A DNA stretch of 54,189 bases from PUPG01 sp964463915 (GCA_964463915.1 CAYXEH010000010.1:1-54189); one strand, 5' to 3'. Numbered from the stretch's first letter, positions 9,088-18,568 are shown. Notes: generated by a model not told the origin, from the sequence alone. Made by a program: numbers and translations.

Positions 9088-9912
9088 TTAGGACGCATTG
9101 TATGGTTTCCAGGCTTTTACCTGCAACCCGGTTCCTGAACGGTGTTTCAGATGCACATCGGCCATATTCAGCACCAGGATGAAAGGCATGGTCACCAGGT
9201 AATAAAAAGGCAAAATTAACAGGAATGCCTTTGATCTTCCCAGCATCAGGATGGGGTATTTCATCGACATTCGCCAGGAAATGCTTCCGGGCCAGCCATA
9301 TGTATAGCCTGTCTCCACCGGACTGAAGCCGGCTTCGGTCAACTTTTCTTTAATTTCTTCTGCCGCGTATCCATCGCGTACATGTTCTTCAATGAAAGAT
9401 TTGTCGTCATCGTGGTGTACATCACTGCCTCCTTTATCTGACGGGGTGCTGATCAGTAACATGCCATCCTGTTTCAGAGAACGGTAAAAATTAAAAAACA
9501 CCTTTTTGTCGTCTTCGATATGTTCCATCACATCCACCGAGAGGATCAGGTCGTAAGTGTCCGGCGTTTCAAAGGCTGTCAGGTCCTGTTGCTGAAAGCG
9601 GGCATTGGGAATTTTTGCCTGGCGGAAGAATTGGCTACAGGCCTCCGTTTCTTCCTGTTTGATGTCAATCCCGGTGACATGCCAGTCCGGGAATTTTCTG
9701 GCCATGTAATAACTGTACTGACCAAATCCGCTTCCGGCATCCAGTACACGCAATGATTTTCCTTTTCTGGATCGGGCGAAATTTTTCAGGCTTTTGTGAA
9801 TATGCCAGGTGCGCAGCAGCAGGATATCAAGAAGACGGTAAAAAAGTTTGCGTGTATAGAGTTTGTGGCCGAAAAGCCTGCCCAGGGTTTGTTTGACGGG
9901 TTCGTACTGCAT
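9088..9912 (-). CDS. Class I SAM-dependent methyltransferase with C-terminal hydrophobic segment
   Basis: A 274-residue methyltransferase. Motif I is VLDAGSGFGQ at about 56-65, followed by the acidic end of strand 2 (VTGIDIK) and LILSVDVMEHIEDD, typical of the Methyltransf_11/23 group. A hydrophobic stretch near 228-250 (AFLLILPFYYLVTMPFILVLN) suggests membrane association, so the substrate may be a lipid or a membrane-bound quinone or glycan; this is inference. It sits between rbfA (4-base gap) and the permease gene (2-base gap) in one operon. The substrate cannot be told from sequence. Confidence 0.85.
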   Translation of the reverse strand: MQYEPVKQTLGRLFGHKLYTRKLFYRLLDILLLRTWHIHKSLKNFARSRKGKSLRVLDAGSGFGQYSYYMARKFPDWHVTGIDIKQEETEACSQFFRQAKIPNARFQQQDLTAFETPDTYDLILSVDVMEHIEDDKKVFFNFYRSLKQDGMLLISTPSDKGGSDVHHDDDKSFIEEHVRDGYAAEEIKEKLTEAGFSPVETGYTYGWPGSISWRMSMKYPILMLGRSKAFLLILPFYYLVTMPFILVLNMADVHLKHRSGTGLQVKAWKPYNAS

Positions 9913-9916
9913 GTGG

Positions 9917-10252
9917 CTATTTTTTCAGCAACTTCTCAATGTTCTCGATATAATCAAGGCTGTCGTCAATATAAAAGCGCAACTCCGGAACCTTCCTGAG
10001 CTGGTCTTTGACCCGCATCCCAAGATGCTTGCGAATTTCCTTATTCCTTGCCTTCACCTGTTGAAGCACCTTCTCCGCATCTTTCCCGAAAATGCTGAGG
10101 TAAATCTTGGCGACGGAAAGGTCACTGGTTATATAAACCTTGGTTACCGTGATCATGGCACCCGGGAACCACTCCTGTGCGCCCTGTTGCAAAATTTCAC
10201 CAATATCTTTCTGGATCAGCCGGGAAATTCGGTTTTGTCGGTTTGTTTCCAT
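9917..10252 (-). CDS. rbfA: Ribosome-binding factor A
   Basis: Small KH-fold protein that binds the 30S subunit and helps 16S rRNA maturation. About 111 residues from the ATG at 10252 (METNRQNRISRLIQKDIGEIL); an in-frame ATG three codons upstream at 10261 is the alternative. Family features seen: the N-terminal RQNRISRLIQKDIGEIL helix, ITVTKVYITSDLSVAKIYLSIFG as the central strands, and the conserved LRKVPELRFYIDDSLD near the C-terminus. First gene of the operon with the methyltransferase and permease; it diverges from the class I fumarase gene. Confidence 0.95.
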   Translation of the reverse strand: METNRQNRISRLIQKDIGEILQQGAQEWFPGAMITVTKVYITSDLSVAKIYLSIFGKDAEKVLQQVKARNKEIRKHLGMRVKDQLRKVPELRFYIDDSLDYIENIEKLLKK

Positions 10253-10338
10253 AATGTGCAAAGATACGATAAATCGGATAAATGCAGTGGATTGTAAGGG
10301 TGCCGCCGGTACCCCCGTTTAACTTCAGGGATGTTTAT

Positions 10339-10369
10339 TTTGGATGTTAGTCGAAATATTGTAAATTTA
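10339..10369 (+). promoter_or_regulatory. Bacteroidota-type promoter for class I fumarase
   Basis: TTTG at 10339-10342, a 19-base spacer, then TAAATTTA at 10362-10369, which matches 7 of 8 positions of the TAnnTTTG -7 box known for this phylum. The start codon follows 39 bases downstream. Confidence 0.55.
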
Positions 10370-10408
10370 TGCATGTCAACCTGATTTGTCTTACCAATCC
10401 ATCCAGCT

Positions 10409-12028
10409 ATGTCAACACCCGGTTTTCACTACCAGGAGCCTTTCCCGCTGAAAGCGGACGATACGGAATATTACTTACTGACTGCAGATCATGTGTCTGT
10501 ATCCCAATTTAATGGGATGCAGGTATTGAAGGTCGGGCCTGAAGGTCTTACCAAACTTGCGCAGACTGCTTTCCGGGATACTGCTTTTATGCTTCGCACC
10601 GACCATATCAAACAGGTAGCCGCCATTTTGGATGATCCGGATGCCAGTGAAAACGACAAGTATGTGGCCCTGTCGATGCTGCGGAATGCAGAGATTTCCG
10701 CCAAAGGACAATTGCCTTTCTGTCAGGATACCGGCACGGCTACCATCGTCGGTAAAAAGGGGCAACAGGTATGGACGGGGGGAAAGGATGCCGAGGCCCT
10801 TTCAAAGGGTGTGTACCAGGTGTATACCCGGGAAAACCTGCGCTACTCCCAGACCATTCCGCTGGATATGTACAGGGAAAAAAATTCCGGTACAAACCTG
10901 CCTGCCCAGATCGATATTGCTGCGGTCGACGGAAATGAATACCGCTTCCTGTTCATGGCCAAAGGAGGGGGGTCTGCCAATAAGACTGCCCTGTATCAGC
11001 AAACCAAGGCGCTGTTGAAGCCTGAACGCCTGATTGCTTTCCTGGTAGATAAACTCAAGTCACTGGGCACGGCGGCCTGCCCTCCCTATCATGTGGCTTT
11101 TGTGATCGGCGGGACTTCGGCCGAGATGACGCTGAAAACCGTAAAGTTGGCTACAGCCAAAGAGTTGGATGGTCTGCCGGATGCAGGGAATGAAGGGGGG
11201 CAGGCCTTCAGAGACAGGATGCTGGAACAACAGGTGTTGGAGGAAGCCTTCAGGCTCGGTATAGGGGCCCAGTTTGGCGGCAAATATTTTGCCCTGGATG
11301 TGCGGATTATCCGCTTGCCCAGGCATGGTGCTTCGTGCCCGGTCGGAATGGGCGTGTCCTGCGCAGCCGACAGAAACATCAAGGCCAAAATCAACCAGGA
11401 GGGGATATGGATTGAGAAGCTGGAAGACAACCCCGGTCGTTTCATCCCGGAGCAATACCGTGAAACGGATGATGAAAAAGGGGCGGTGAAGGTGAACCTG
11501 GATCAACCCATGGAAAACATTCTGCAAACTTTATCCGCTCACCCGGTCGGGACGAGGCTCTCGCTAAGCGGGACCATTATTGTGGCCCGGGATATTGCCC
11601 ATGCCAAACTCAAAGAGCGCCTTGATGCAGGGGAAGAACTGCCCTCATATGTGAAGGACCATCCCATTTATTATGCCGGGCCGGCCAAGACCCCTGAGGG
11701 GATGCCATCGGGTTCTTTCGGGCCAACCACTGCCGGGCGGATGGATTCCTATGTGGATCTGTTCCAGCAGCACGGGGGAAGCATGGTAATGATCGCCAAG
11801 GGCAACCGCAGTCAGGTAGTGACTGATGCCTGCAAAAAGCACGGAGGATTTTACCTGGGAAGCATCGGGGGGCCGGCGGCCTTGCTGGCGCAGGAGAATA
11901 TTCAGGAAGTGGAATTGCTGGAATACCCTGAACTTGGGATGGAGGCCATTTACTGCATCCGGGTCCGGAACTTCCCGGCCTTCATCCTTGTGGATGACAA
12001 AGGAAATGATTTTTACAGTTCTTTGTGA
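10409..12028 (+). CDS. fumA: Fumarate hydratase, class I (iron-sulfur)
   Basis: Interconverts fumarate and malate with an oxygen-sensitive [4Fe-4S] cluster. 539 residues, the length of the single-chain FumA/FumB form. The three cysteines expected to hold the cluster are present: Cys105 (LPFCQDTGTA), Cys224 (GTAACPPYHV) and Cys318 (VGMGVSCAADRN). The N-terminal alpha part and C-terminal beta part (VGTRLSLSGTIIVARD, GPTTAGRMDSY) are both complete. It is followed by repeat units beginning at its stop codon, a terminator-like hairpin, and then the unrelated class II fumarase. Symbol fumA is by family; fumB would be equally valid. Confidence 0.95.
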   Translation: MSTPGFHYQEPFPLKADDTEYYLLTADHVSVSQFNGMQVLKVGPEGLTKLAQTAFRDTAFMLRTDHIKQVAAILDDPDASENDKYVALSMLRNAEISAKGQLPFCQDTGTATIVGKKGQQVWTGGKDAEALSKGVYQVYTRENLRYSQTIPLDMYREKNSGTNLPAQIDIAAVDGNEYRFLFMAKGGGSANKTALYQQTKALLKPERLIAFLVDKLKSLGTAACPPYHVAFVIGGTSAEMTLKTVKLATAKELDGLPDAGNEGGQAFRDRMLEQQVLEEAFRLGIGAQFGGKYFALDVRIIRLPRHGASCPVGMGVSCAADRNIKAKINQEGIWIEKLEDNPGRFIPEQYRETDDEKGAVKVNLDQPMENILQTLSAHPVGTRLSLSGTIIVARDIAHAKLKERLDAGEELPSYVKDHPIYYAGPAKTPEGMPSGSFGPTTAGRMDSYVDLFQQHGGSMVMIAKGNRSQVVTDACKKHGGFYLGSIGGPAALLAQENIQEVELLEYPELGMEAIYCIRVRNFPAFILVDDKGNDFYSSL

Positions 12029-12134
12029 ATGAACATGGTACCTTGTTTAAGTGAACATGTGCCCCATCGTAATTGAGCATGTGATCCCCGGAAGTGAGCA
12101 TGTGATCTCCGGAAGTGAACATGTGTGCCGGCTT
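12028..12134 (+). repeat. Five imperfect 21-22 bp tandem units between the fumarase genes
   Basis: Units begin at about 12028, 12050, 12072, 12093 and 12114, each built on (A/T)TGA(A/G)CATG(T/G)(G/T), several ending in CCGGA. Units 3 and 4 differ at only two bases (ATTGAGCATGTGATCCCC against AGTGAGCATGTGATCTCC). Repeats of this look are reminiscent of the multiple terminal repeats of IS21-family elements, but no istA or istB is present, so at most a remnant. The array starts at the stop codon of the class I fumarase gene. Confidence 0.7.
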
Positions 12135-12172
12135 ACATGTTGAATATTACAGGTGGAAACAAACTCAGGCCA

Positions 12173-12204
12173 GGGCCTTTTCATTGCCGGCAGGCCCCTT
12201 TTAT
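12173..12204 (+). terminator. Probable terminator after class I fumarase
   Basis: Inverted repeat GGGCCT / AGGCCC (12173-12178 and 12192-12197) with a 13-base spacer and CTTTTATT behind it. The loop is longish, so moderate confidence. Confidence 0.45.
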
Positions 12205-12264
12205 TCGGCCATTTGCGTTTTTTCCGGTTTGAAAGAGTAGTTATTATTCACTAAATCCGATTGT

Positions 12265-13644
12265 ATGTTCAGAACAGTCCATGACACTTTGGGACCTGTG
12301 GAGGTCCCTGTTGACAAATACTGGGGACCACAGACACAGAGAGCGATTGATAATTTCCGGATCGGAGATGAAAGAATGCCTCGTGAGGTCATTGATGCTT
12401 TTGCCGTTTTGAAAAAGGCGGCTGCCATGATCAATCATGACAAAGGGGTACTGCAGCTTGAGCTGATGCAGGCCATTGTACAGACCTGCGATGAGATAAG
12501 GGCCGGACAACTGGATGATCATTTTCCACTGATGATCTGGCAGGCAGGCAGCGGGACCCAAACAAATATGAATTTTAATGAGGTGATTGCCAACCGGGCA
12601 CATGAGATACTCGGAGGCCGGCTGGATGATGAGCACAAGCTTGTTCACCCCAATGACCATGTGAATAAATCACAGTCATCCAATGACACTTTTCCCACGG
12701 CCATGCATATGGCCGCTTATATTGAGATAGCAGACAGAACCCTGCCTGGAATCCACCAGCTCCAACGGGCCCTGGCGGAAAAAGCGACCCGTTTTAAGGA
12801 AGTGGTCAAGATTGGACGTACCCACCTGATGGATGCCACTCCCCTGACCCTGGGCCAGGAATTTTCAGGGTTTTCTGCGCAGGTAGAATACGGAATGAGG
12901 GCCATTGAGCAATCTCTGGAGCACCTCAGGGAGCTTGCCCTGGGAGGTACGGCTGTTGGTACAGGACTCAATGCGCCCGAAGGTTTTGACCAGGCTGTGG
13001 CCGCACGGATCGCCGAAATTACCGGGAAACCCTTTGTCACTGCTCCCAATAAGTTTGAGGCATTGGCTGCTCACGATGGAATTGTTCATGCAAGCGGTGC
13101 ATTAAAAACCCTGGCCGTTAGCCTGATGAAAATTGGCAACGATATTCGCTTGCTGGCGTCGGGTCCGCGATGCGGAATTGGAGAGATCATCCTGCCTGGC
13201 AACGAACCGGGTAGTTCAATTATGCCAGGGAAGGTGAATCCGACACAGGCCGAAGCCCTTACAATGGTGGCGGCCCAGGTGATGGGCAATGATACGACCA
13301 TTGCGGTTGGTGGGATGAACGGGCATTTTCAGCTGAATGTGTTCAAGCCTGTAATGATTTATAACCTCTTGCAGTCGGCGCGTTTGATAGCGGATGTCAC
13401 GATTGGATTTGCCGATAAGTGTGTCAAGGGAATTACCCCGGATTACGAAAGAATAGAGGGCCATTTGCGTAACTCCCTTATGCTGGTGACTTCACTGAGC
13501 CCCCACATCGGGTACGACAAAGCTGCGGCTATTGCCCAAAAAGCCCATAAAGAGGGGATCACCCTTAAAGAAGCTGCAGTGAAAATGCACCTTGTTTCAG
13601 CGGAAGATTTTGACCGTTGGGTTGATCCCGGAAAGATGATATAA
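12265..13644 (+). CDS. fumC: Fumarate hydratase, class II
   Basis: Iron-free homotetrameric fumarase of the aspartase/fumarase superfamily, 459 residues, normal length. Visible landmarks: GSGTQTNMNFNEVIANRA at about 92-109, SSNDTFPTAMH, GRTHLMDATPLTLGQEFSG in the middle, and the superfamily signature GSSIMPGKVNPTQ at about 316-328 holding the catalytic serine loop. Start ATG at 12265 gives the usual short N-terminus before DTLGPVEVPVDKYWGPQT. It performs the same reaction as the gene just upstream, but without an oxygen-labile cluster. It converges with gldN; the 75 bases between them hold a perfect 7-bp inverted repeat TTGCGCC / GGCGCAA (13647-13653, 13677-13683). Confidence 0.97.
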   Translation: MFRTVHDTLGPVEVPVDKYWGPQTQRAIDNFRIGDERMPREVIDAFAVLKKAAAMINHDKGVLQLELMQAIVQTCDEIRAGQLDDHFPLMIWQAGSGTQTNMNFNEVIANRAHEILGGRLDDEHKLVHPNDHVNKSQSSNDTFPTAMHMAAYIEIADRTLPGIHQLQRALAEKATRFKEVVKIGRTHLMDATPLTLGQEFSGFSAQVEYGMRAIEQSLEHLRELALGGTAVGTGLNAPEGFDQAVAARIAEITGKPFVTAPNKFEALAAHDGIVHASGALKTLAVSLMKIGNDIRLLASGPRCGIGEIILPGNEPGSSIMPGKVNPTQAEALTMVAAQVMGNDTTIAVGGMNGHFQLNVFKPVMIYNLLQSARLIADVTIGFADKCVKGITPDYERIEGHLRNSLMLVTSLSPHIGYDKAAAIAQKAHKEGITLKEAAVKMHLVSAEDFDRWVDPGKMI

Positions 13645-13719
13645 TTTTGCGCCCATTATGGCCTTTTCTCAGGTTAGGCGCAAGGGTGATTGGTTATAGC
13701 CAGGGTGATTTTTACCTCC

Positions 13720-14565
13720 CTAGTAGTGCCACAGGTCTATTTCGAAGTTCCTGATCTCTTCCCCGATCCGGTCTGCTTCCAGCAACTGGTCAAGCTGATC
13801 GTCGAAGTACTCACTGATCACACGTCCGTCCGGCCTTTGTTCGCGGTAAACGGTTGCACTGAAAAAACGCCTGATAAAGAAATCATCAAAGGAGATTCTT
13901 TGGGCGTCGTTTTGCCTGTTGTAAACAGGAGCGCTGGCAAGCGACTCACGCGCATCCTCAAACGGGATCCAGAAAAGTGTCTCAAAAACATCACGGAACT
14001 CGCCCGTCTCTTCGTCCCTTACCAGCCTGGCTGGTGCAAGCCCGATGATACGGACATCCATCACACCTCGTCTTGCATCCACAAACCATTCTTCTTTGAT
14101 GCGGAAAATAAATACTTCGTTTGGGTTGAAGTCGATAACCACAGTCTGGGGGGTGGTCTCTCCCTCAGGTATGAAATCTTCTGTTCTGCCCAGTTCGCGG
14201 AATAACTGTTCCGGATCCAGGGGTTCCCCCTCAAAACTGTCGTCATCTACGCTATAAGCCCTGATGGCGCCGGACTCAATGGAATCCATGAGTAGCTGCA
14301 TCAGGCTGCGGTACCCTCCTTTTGGCGTTTCAGGGAAATAAAGGGGCTGATTGATTTTCATACGGACATCAATATTCTGCCAGATCCTTTTTGACCAAAG
14401 CACATCGGCCTCCCTGACAAAAGGAAGCTCAATAGGCTTTCTTTCTTCTACCGAACGGCGTTGGTAAAAACTGTCATTTGGCTTTTCTCTTTCAGTTTCC
14501 TGTGCGTTGCCCGGAAGGGCAAACAGCAATCCAATTGCCGAAAGGAGAATTAAATATTTTGCCAT
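13720..14565 (-). CDS. gldN: Type IX secretion/gliding motility protein GldN (PorN)
   Basis: Periplasmic component that forms the large ring with the lipoprotein GldK/PorK beneath the outer membrane. 281 residues, starting with a signal peptide (about 1-21, MAKYLILLSAIGLLFALPGNAQ). Family-like segments include VLWSKRIWQNIDVRMKINQP, the FNPNEVFIFRIKEEWFVDARRG core, and FETLFWIPFEDARESLA. Last gene of the porP-gldK-gldL-gldM-gldN operon, 30 bases behind gldM, which is the canonical order and supports the call. Confidence 0.93.
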   Translation of the reverse strand: MAKYLILLSAIGLLFALPGNAQETEREKPNDSFYQRRSVEERKPIELPFVREADVLWSKRIWQNIDVRMKINQPLYFPETPKGGYRSLMQLLMDSIESGAIRAYSVDDDSFEGEPLDPEQLFRELGRTEDFIPEGETTPQTVVIDFNPNEVFIFRIKEEWFVDARRGVMDVRIIGLAPARLVRDEETGEFRDVFETLFWIPFEDARESLASAPVYNRQNDAQRISFDDFFIRRFFSATVYREQRPDGRVISEYFDDQLDQLLEADRIGEEIRNFEIDLWHY

Positions 14566-14595
14566 TGCGATGCCTCCGAATAGTTTGATGAGTAA

Positions 14596-16188
14596 TTAAT
14601 TAATTGTAAGTGCGATGGCTCCCAGGTTCCTGGTGGTTCCATCCGGGCCGGGCCTTGTTGTAATACCACGGAAAGTGACTTCCTGTCCGCTGCGGGCATT
14701 GTTGATTACGCGAATCATTTCATCGGTCAGTGCAGCTCCGTCGTCCTGGCGAATACGCCGGAATTCCCCGGCGACCACCGTGGTCATTTCAAAACTGCCT
14801 ACATCGAAACTCATGTCAAACTCAAAACGATCCATGGTGGCGGTAATTCTTCCTGCTGCAACCAGGAGCTGACGGTCAACCCGGCCTTCCCTTTTGCCTG
14901 CGATATAGGCTACGGGGTCGGGTACTGTGCGGGCACGGAACTCGCTTACACCCATGTTCATTGTTTCACCATCCATAATGGCATTCACCGACACGGTCAC
15001 TTCTGTGGTCCCGGGTTCGACGCGTACCACATGACTTCCGTCATCCTGGCGAATCAGTTCGGCCCCTGATGAAACGCTGGGGCGCAAATTATCGGTCGAA
15101 ACGCCTGGTGCGGAGATGGATACCGGGTTGTCCAACCCAATATAAAAAACATTCATTTTATCTGCGGACACAGTGGCCATCGGTTTTTCCACGGTGTATT
15201 CCGTTTCAAAGCGATGTTCTTCCACCACTCCTGCCGGGGAAGTCACGCGAATGACCCCGCTTTGGCTGTGGGTTCCCGGACTCGAAGCCGGAACGCGCAG
15301 CCTGCCTACCCCGTCGGAAACAGGAATTCTGCCGATACCATCAACGATCACCTCCGGATCTTGTCGTGTGTCATAGGCGGCTACAAACACATCGGCTTCG
15401 TAATGATCACCTTCCATCACAATCTGGCTTTGGGGTACAACGCGTGCGGCGATCTCATCGAAACTGAAATCACCTGCATGGATCATACCATACAACATAT
15501 TCACCGCATCAAACTGGGCGTTGCGCACCTCTGTGACCATTCGCTGGAGGTTGGTGGCAACCGCTACAGAAATAACCCGGTCGAAATTCAGCTGTTGCCA
15601 GTTTACCGTGTGATCCTGGACCTGAAAGGATCCCTCCACGTCCAGCCCGATTTGTATCGATTGGTCATGTAAATCCAGGATGCTGTCAATGGAATGTTTA
15701 AAGTTGATTATATTTTCTTTAAGCCGATGAGCCCGGGTGCCGGGTCCACCGTCGCGCGCTTCGGGGTCAGTGCTGTCTTCAATCAGCCAGTATCGTGAAG
15801 AAATGCTGTAGTTGTCTTTCCTGCGCGAGTCAATCAGATCCATGGTGTCTGCTTCCTCATAAGAGATGCCGTTCACCTCGGCCAGCATTTGTGTCCGGTG
15901 TGTTAAAATAAAGTCGACCAGGGAGTCTGCCTGCTGCCTGATATGTTGGGCCTGGCCATAATAGGGCTGTACGTGTCCTTCTGAAAAGAGCAACTGCTGC
16001 TCCTGGAAATCATCGTACACCATATCCACCTTATTCTCGAAATTCCTGTTGGTTTCCTCAATTCCCCTGTTGATCAAGGGGAAGGAGTCAAGTACCTCCA
16101 CCGACACGTTCAGTGCCATGAGGGCCAGGAAGACCAGATACATCAAGCCGATCAATCTCTGCCTGGGGGTTTGTTTTCCAGCTGCCAT
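14596..16188 (-). CDS. gldM: Type IX secretion/gliding motor protein GldM (PorM)
   Basis: Periplasmic shaft of the proton-driven type IX secretion motor; one N-terminal helix joins it to GldL in the inner membrane. 530 residues. The transmembrane helix is at about 11-33 (LIGLMYLVFLALMALNVSVEVLDSF) and its glutamate is of the kind important in this family; the rest is a series of periplasmic beta domains (ATVSADKMNVFYIGLDNPVSI marks the third). The start MAAGKQTPRQRLIGLMYLVF is typical. Between gldL (47-base gap) and gldN. Confidence 0.95.
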   Translation of the reverse strand: MAAGKQTPRQRLIGLMYLVFLALMALNVSVEVLDSFPLINRGIEETNRNFENKVDMVYDDFQEQQLLFSEGHVQPYYGQAQHIRQQADSLVDFILTHRTQMLAEVNGISYEEADTMDLIDSRRKDNYSISSRYWLIEDSTDPEARDGGPGTRAHRLKENIINFKHSIDSILDLHDQSIQIGLDVEGSFQVQDHTVNWQQLNFDRVISVAVATNLQRMVTEVRNAQFDAVNMLYGMIHAGDFSFDEIAARVVPQSQIVMEGDHYEADVFVAAYDTRQDPEVIVDGIGRIPVSDGVGRLRVPASSPGTHSQSGVIRVTSPAGVVEEHRFETEYTVEKPMATVSADKMNVFYIGLDNPVSISAPGVSTDNLRPSVSSGAELIRQDDGSHVVRVEPGTTEVTVSVNAIMDGETMNMGVSEFRARTVPDPVAYIAGKREGRVDRQLLVAAGRITATMDRFEFDMSFDVGSFEMTTVVAGEFRRIRQDDGAALTDEMIRVINNARSGQEVTFRGITTRPGPDGTTRNLGAIALTIN

Positions 16189-16235
16189 AATACTGTTTTA
16201 TATCTGGAAATTTTGCTTAAGAAAACAAAATTTTA

Positions 16236-17135
16236 TTATCGGTTTACATTAAAATTCATCGCCGAAAGCATGTTTCCGTAGACGCTGTTGAGTGATTTGA
16301 TGTTTTCGGTCAGCTTTCCCATTTCTTCTTTGTACTCTTTTGCGCTTTCCGCAGAAGCACTGATGTTCTCTACCACTGTATTCATGGTTTCATGGTGTTT
16401 TTTGGATGCCTCCGACTGGTTGGATGCCGCCTGCATTTGTAATTCATAGGCAGTGTTCAGTGCTGAAAGGCTTTTTGTCAGGCCTTCGGTGGCATGCAGG
16501 GTTTCCCTGGCATTGGATGCTGTTTGTTTGTAAGCATCACTCATTTCACTCATGGAATCCACAGCCTGCTTTAAGTTGCTGTTATACTCTTCAGCCAGGC
16601 TCAGGTCATGTTTGATGTATTCTGACTTATTTTTGTATGATTGGCTGAGTTCAAGTACTGACTGGGAAGCATTTTCCATGTTCTTGATATACTGGTTGGT
16701 GGCAACTGTTGCATTGGATACGTCCGCCAGTTTGGCTGCATTGTCGCTCAGGTTGCGCAGTCCTTTACCCAGGTTATTGATCAGCTCCGGGCCAATGTCA
16801 GCCTCTTCCATGAGCTTGTCGAGATGGTTGGAAAGGGTGATGTTTTGCTGGGTTACCGGAGCTCCTGTTCTGAGGGCCCTTGATTCGGGAGAAATGTCGG
16901 ATTCAATCCCTTCAAGTTCAGGATATACCAGGCTCCAGTCAGGTTCTTCATGCACATGTTCAAAAGCGGAGAAGAAAAAGACCATGGCTTCTACGCCCAT
17001 TCCGATAACCAGGGCATAGTCGGCAAAAGGCCAGTGCATGATCTTGAAAAGTGCCCCGAGAATAACCAGTGAGGCTCCCCATCCATAAAGCCTGGACATG
17101 AAGGTTTTCCATACTTTCGTTCTTGCGAATTTCAT
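16236..17135 (-). CDS. gldL: Type IX secretion/gliding motor protein GldL (PorL)
   Basis: Inner-membrane motor protein that pairs with GldM and is thought to use the proton gradient. 299 residues. Two transmembrane helices lie at about 15-60 (LYGWGASLVILGALFKIMHWPFADYALVIGMGVEAMVFFFSAF), including the family segment around GALFKIMHWPFA. The rest is cytoplasmic and largely helical, with coiled-coil character from about 110 on (Asn-, Ser- and Glu-rich). Starts 35 bases behind gldK in the operon. Confidence 0.95.
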   Translation of the reverse strand: MKFARTKVWKTFMSRLYGWGASLVILGALFKIMHWPFADYALVIGMGVEAMVFFFSAFEHVHEEPDWSLVYPELEGIESDISPESRALRTGAPVTQQNITLSNHLDKLMEEADIGPELINNLGKGLRNLSDNAAKLADVSNATVATNQYIKNMENASQSVLELSQSYKNKSEYIKHDLSLAEEYNSNLKQAVDSMSEMSDAYKQTASNARETLHATEGLTKSLSALNTAYELQMQAASNQSEASKKHHETMNTVVENISASAESAKEYKEEMGKLTENIKSLNSVYGNMLSAMNFNVNR

Positions 17136-17170
17136 CTGTTATTGATTTTGTTTTTTACTTATTTGCTGCA

Positions 17171-18478
17171 TTAATAGACATTGGAGGCACCGCGGCCATC
17201 ATCCCTGTCACGTCCCGGATAGGTCTGTACACTGCGGAATCCGATATAGGATTTTGTCGTGTCCTGGTATTCATATGCCCTGTTACTGACCTGCAGAAAG
17301 TACCCGATATCTTTCCACGATCCGCCCCGGACTACTTTTCTTTTCAGTGAAGGGGGATCATCTTCAGCGGCCTCATACTGGTAATCGGGGCTCAGGTCAT
17401 CTGAAAAGCTGTAAAATGATTCGTCATAAGCGTTGCGTGTCCATTCTGATACATTTCCTGCCATGTCATACAGGCCATAGTCGTTGGGCGGGAAGTAGCC
17501 TCCAATGACCGTGTACAGTCCGCCATCATCGGTATAATTTCCCCTTAATGGTTTAAAGTTAGCCAGAAAGCAGCCTTCCGAGTTCCTCATATAAGGGCCA
17601 CCCCAAGGGTATGGGCTGAGCTCCAGACCCCCGCGTGCGGCATATTCCCACTGTGCCTCGGAGGGAAGTTCAAAATCCATGGCAAAAGGCAGGTCTCTTC
17701 CGGCGAGGTAGCTGTTCAGGTATTGGGTGCGCCATACATTGAACGCACGGGCCTGTACCCAGTTGACCCCCACCACGGGGTAGTGGTCATATGTGGGATG
17801 CCAGAAATATTGTTTGGTCATGGGTTCGTTGTAAGAATAGGAGAAATCTCTGATCCAGGCCAGGGTGTCCGGGTAGATATGGGTTTCGTGTTCCATCACC
17901 AGTTCTCCGCGGGGAATGTCTCCTTCCCTGTCTTTTGCAGCTCTTTGCAGGTCTACCGTGAAGTAACGATATATCAGCTTCCTGGTGTCAATTTCCCGGC
18001 GGCGAAAAAAACGTTCCTGCTCCGGCAGGTACAATTCTGACAGAATGTCGCGTTCTTCTTCCCCATCCCAGCGGATCCGTTCATCCCAGTTTAACATAGG
18101 GGGGTCCAGGGGCATGCCGTACTCATCCTCATACGTGGCAAAGTCTTCATTGAAGTCGGCCAAAAGACTCCTGGCCAGAGAGTCCCTTACCCAGTGAACA
18201 AATTGACGGTACTGGTTATTGGTGATTTCAGTTTCATCCATGTAAAATGCAGGCAGTGAAACAGTTTTTGATCCTGCATTCTGTGTGTAGGCGATATCCT
18301 CGTCAGAGGGCCCCATGGTAAAACTTCCCATCGGGATGTATACCATTCCGGGCGGATCGGCATAGAATGCGTCCGGTCTGTTCTGTACACCGATAAGGTG
18401 ACCCCGGTCACTTCTGTCCAACCAACCGCAACTGGTAAATAAAAACGCAGCGAAAACAACAATTAGTATTCTTTTCAT
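17171..18478 (-). CDS. gldK: Type IX secretion/gliding lipoprotein GldK (PorK)
   Basis: Outer-membrane lipoprotein that forms the periplasmic ring with GldN. 435 residues. The lipobox FLFTSC places the lipidated cysteine at residue 17. From about 44 it has the formylglycine-generating-enzyme-like (sulfatase-modifying factor) fold: MVYIPMGSFTMG, YMDETEITNNQYRQFVHW, MAGNVSEWTRN and VVRGGSWKD. In this family the fold is structural, not enzymatic. A TAATTTTG box overlapping the porP stop codon (18564-18571) could be an internal -7 element, but no good -33 box is seen upstream of it. Confidence 0.95.
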   Translation of the reverse strand: MKRILIVVFAAFLFTSCGWLDRSDRGHLIGVQNRPDAFYADPPGMVYIPMGSFTMGPSDEDIAYTQNAGSKTVSLPAFYMDETEITNNQYRQFVHWVRDSLARSLLADFNEDFATYEDEYGMPLDPPMLNWDERIRWDGEEERDILSELYLPEQERFFRRREIDTRKLIYRYFTVDLQRAAKDREGDIPRGELVMEHETHIYPDTLAWIRDFSYSYNEPMTKQYFWHPTYDHYPVVGVNWVQARAFNVWRTQYLNSYLAGRDLPFAMDFELPSEAQWEYAARGGLELSPYPWGGPYMRNSEGCFLANFKPLRGNYTDDGGLYTVIGGYFPPNDYGLYDMAGNVSEWTRNAYDESFYSFSDDLSPDYQYEAAEDDPPSLKRKVVRGGSWKDIGYFLQVSNRAYEYQDTTKSYIGFRSVQTYPGRDRDDGRGASNVY

Positions 18479-18568
18479 GGTGGCTTCAGGTTATTGTGGC
18501 CATTTCCTATATTTCTATCCCTTGTTTAAACAACAGCAAAGTTTATTCTCTCGGCCTGAGGGGCAAAA

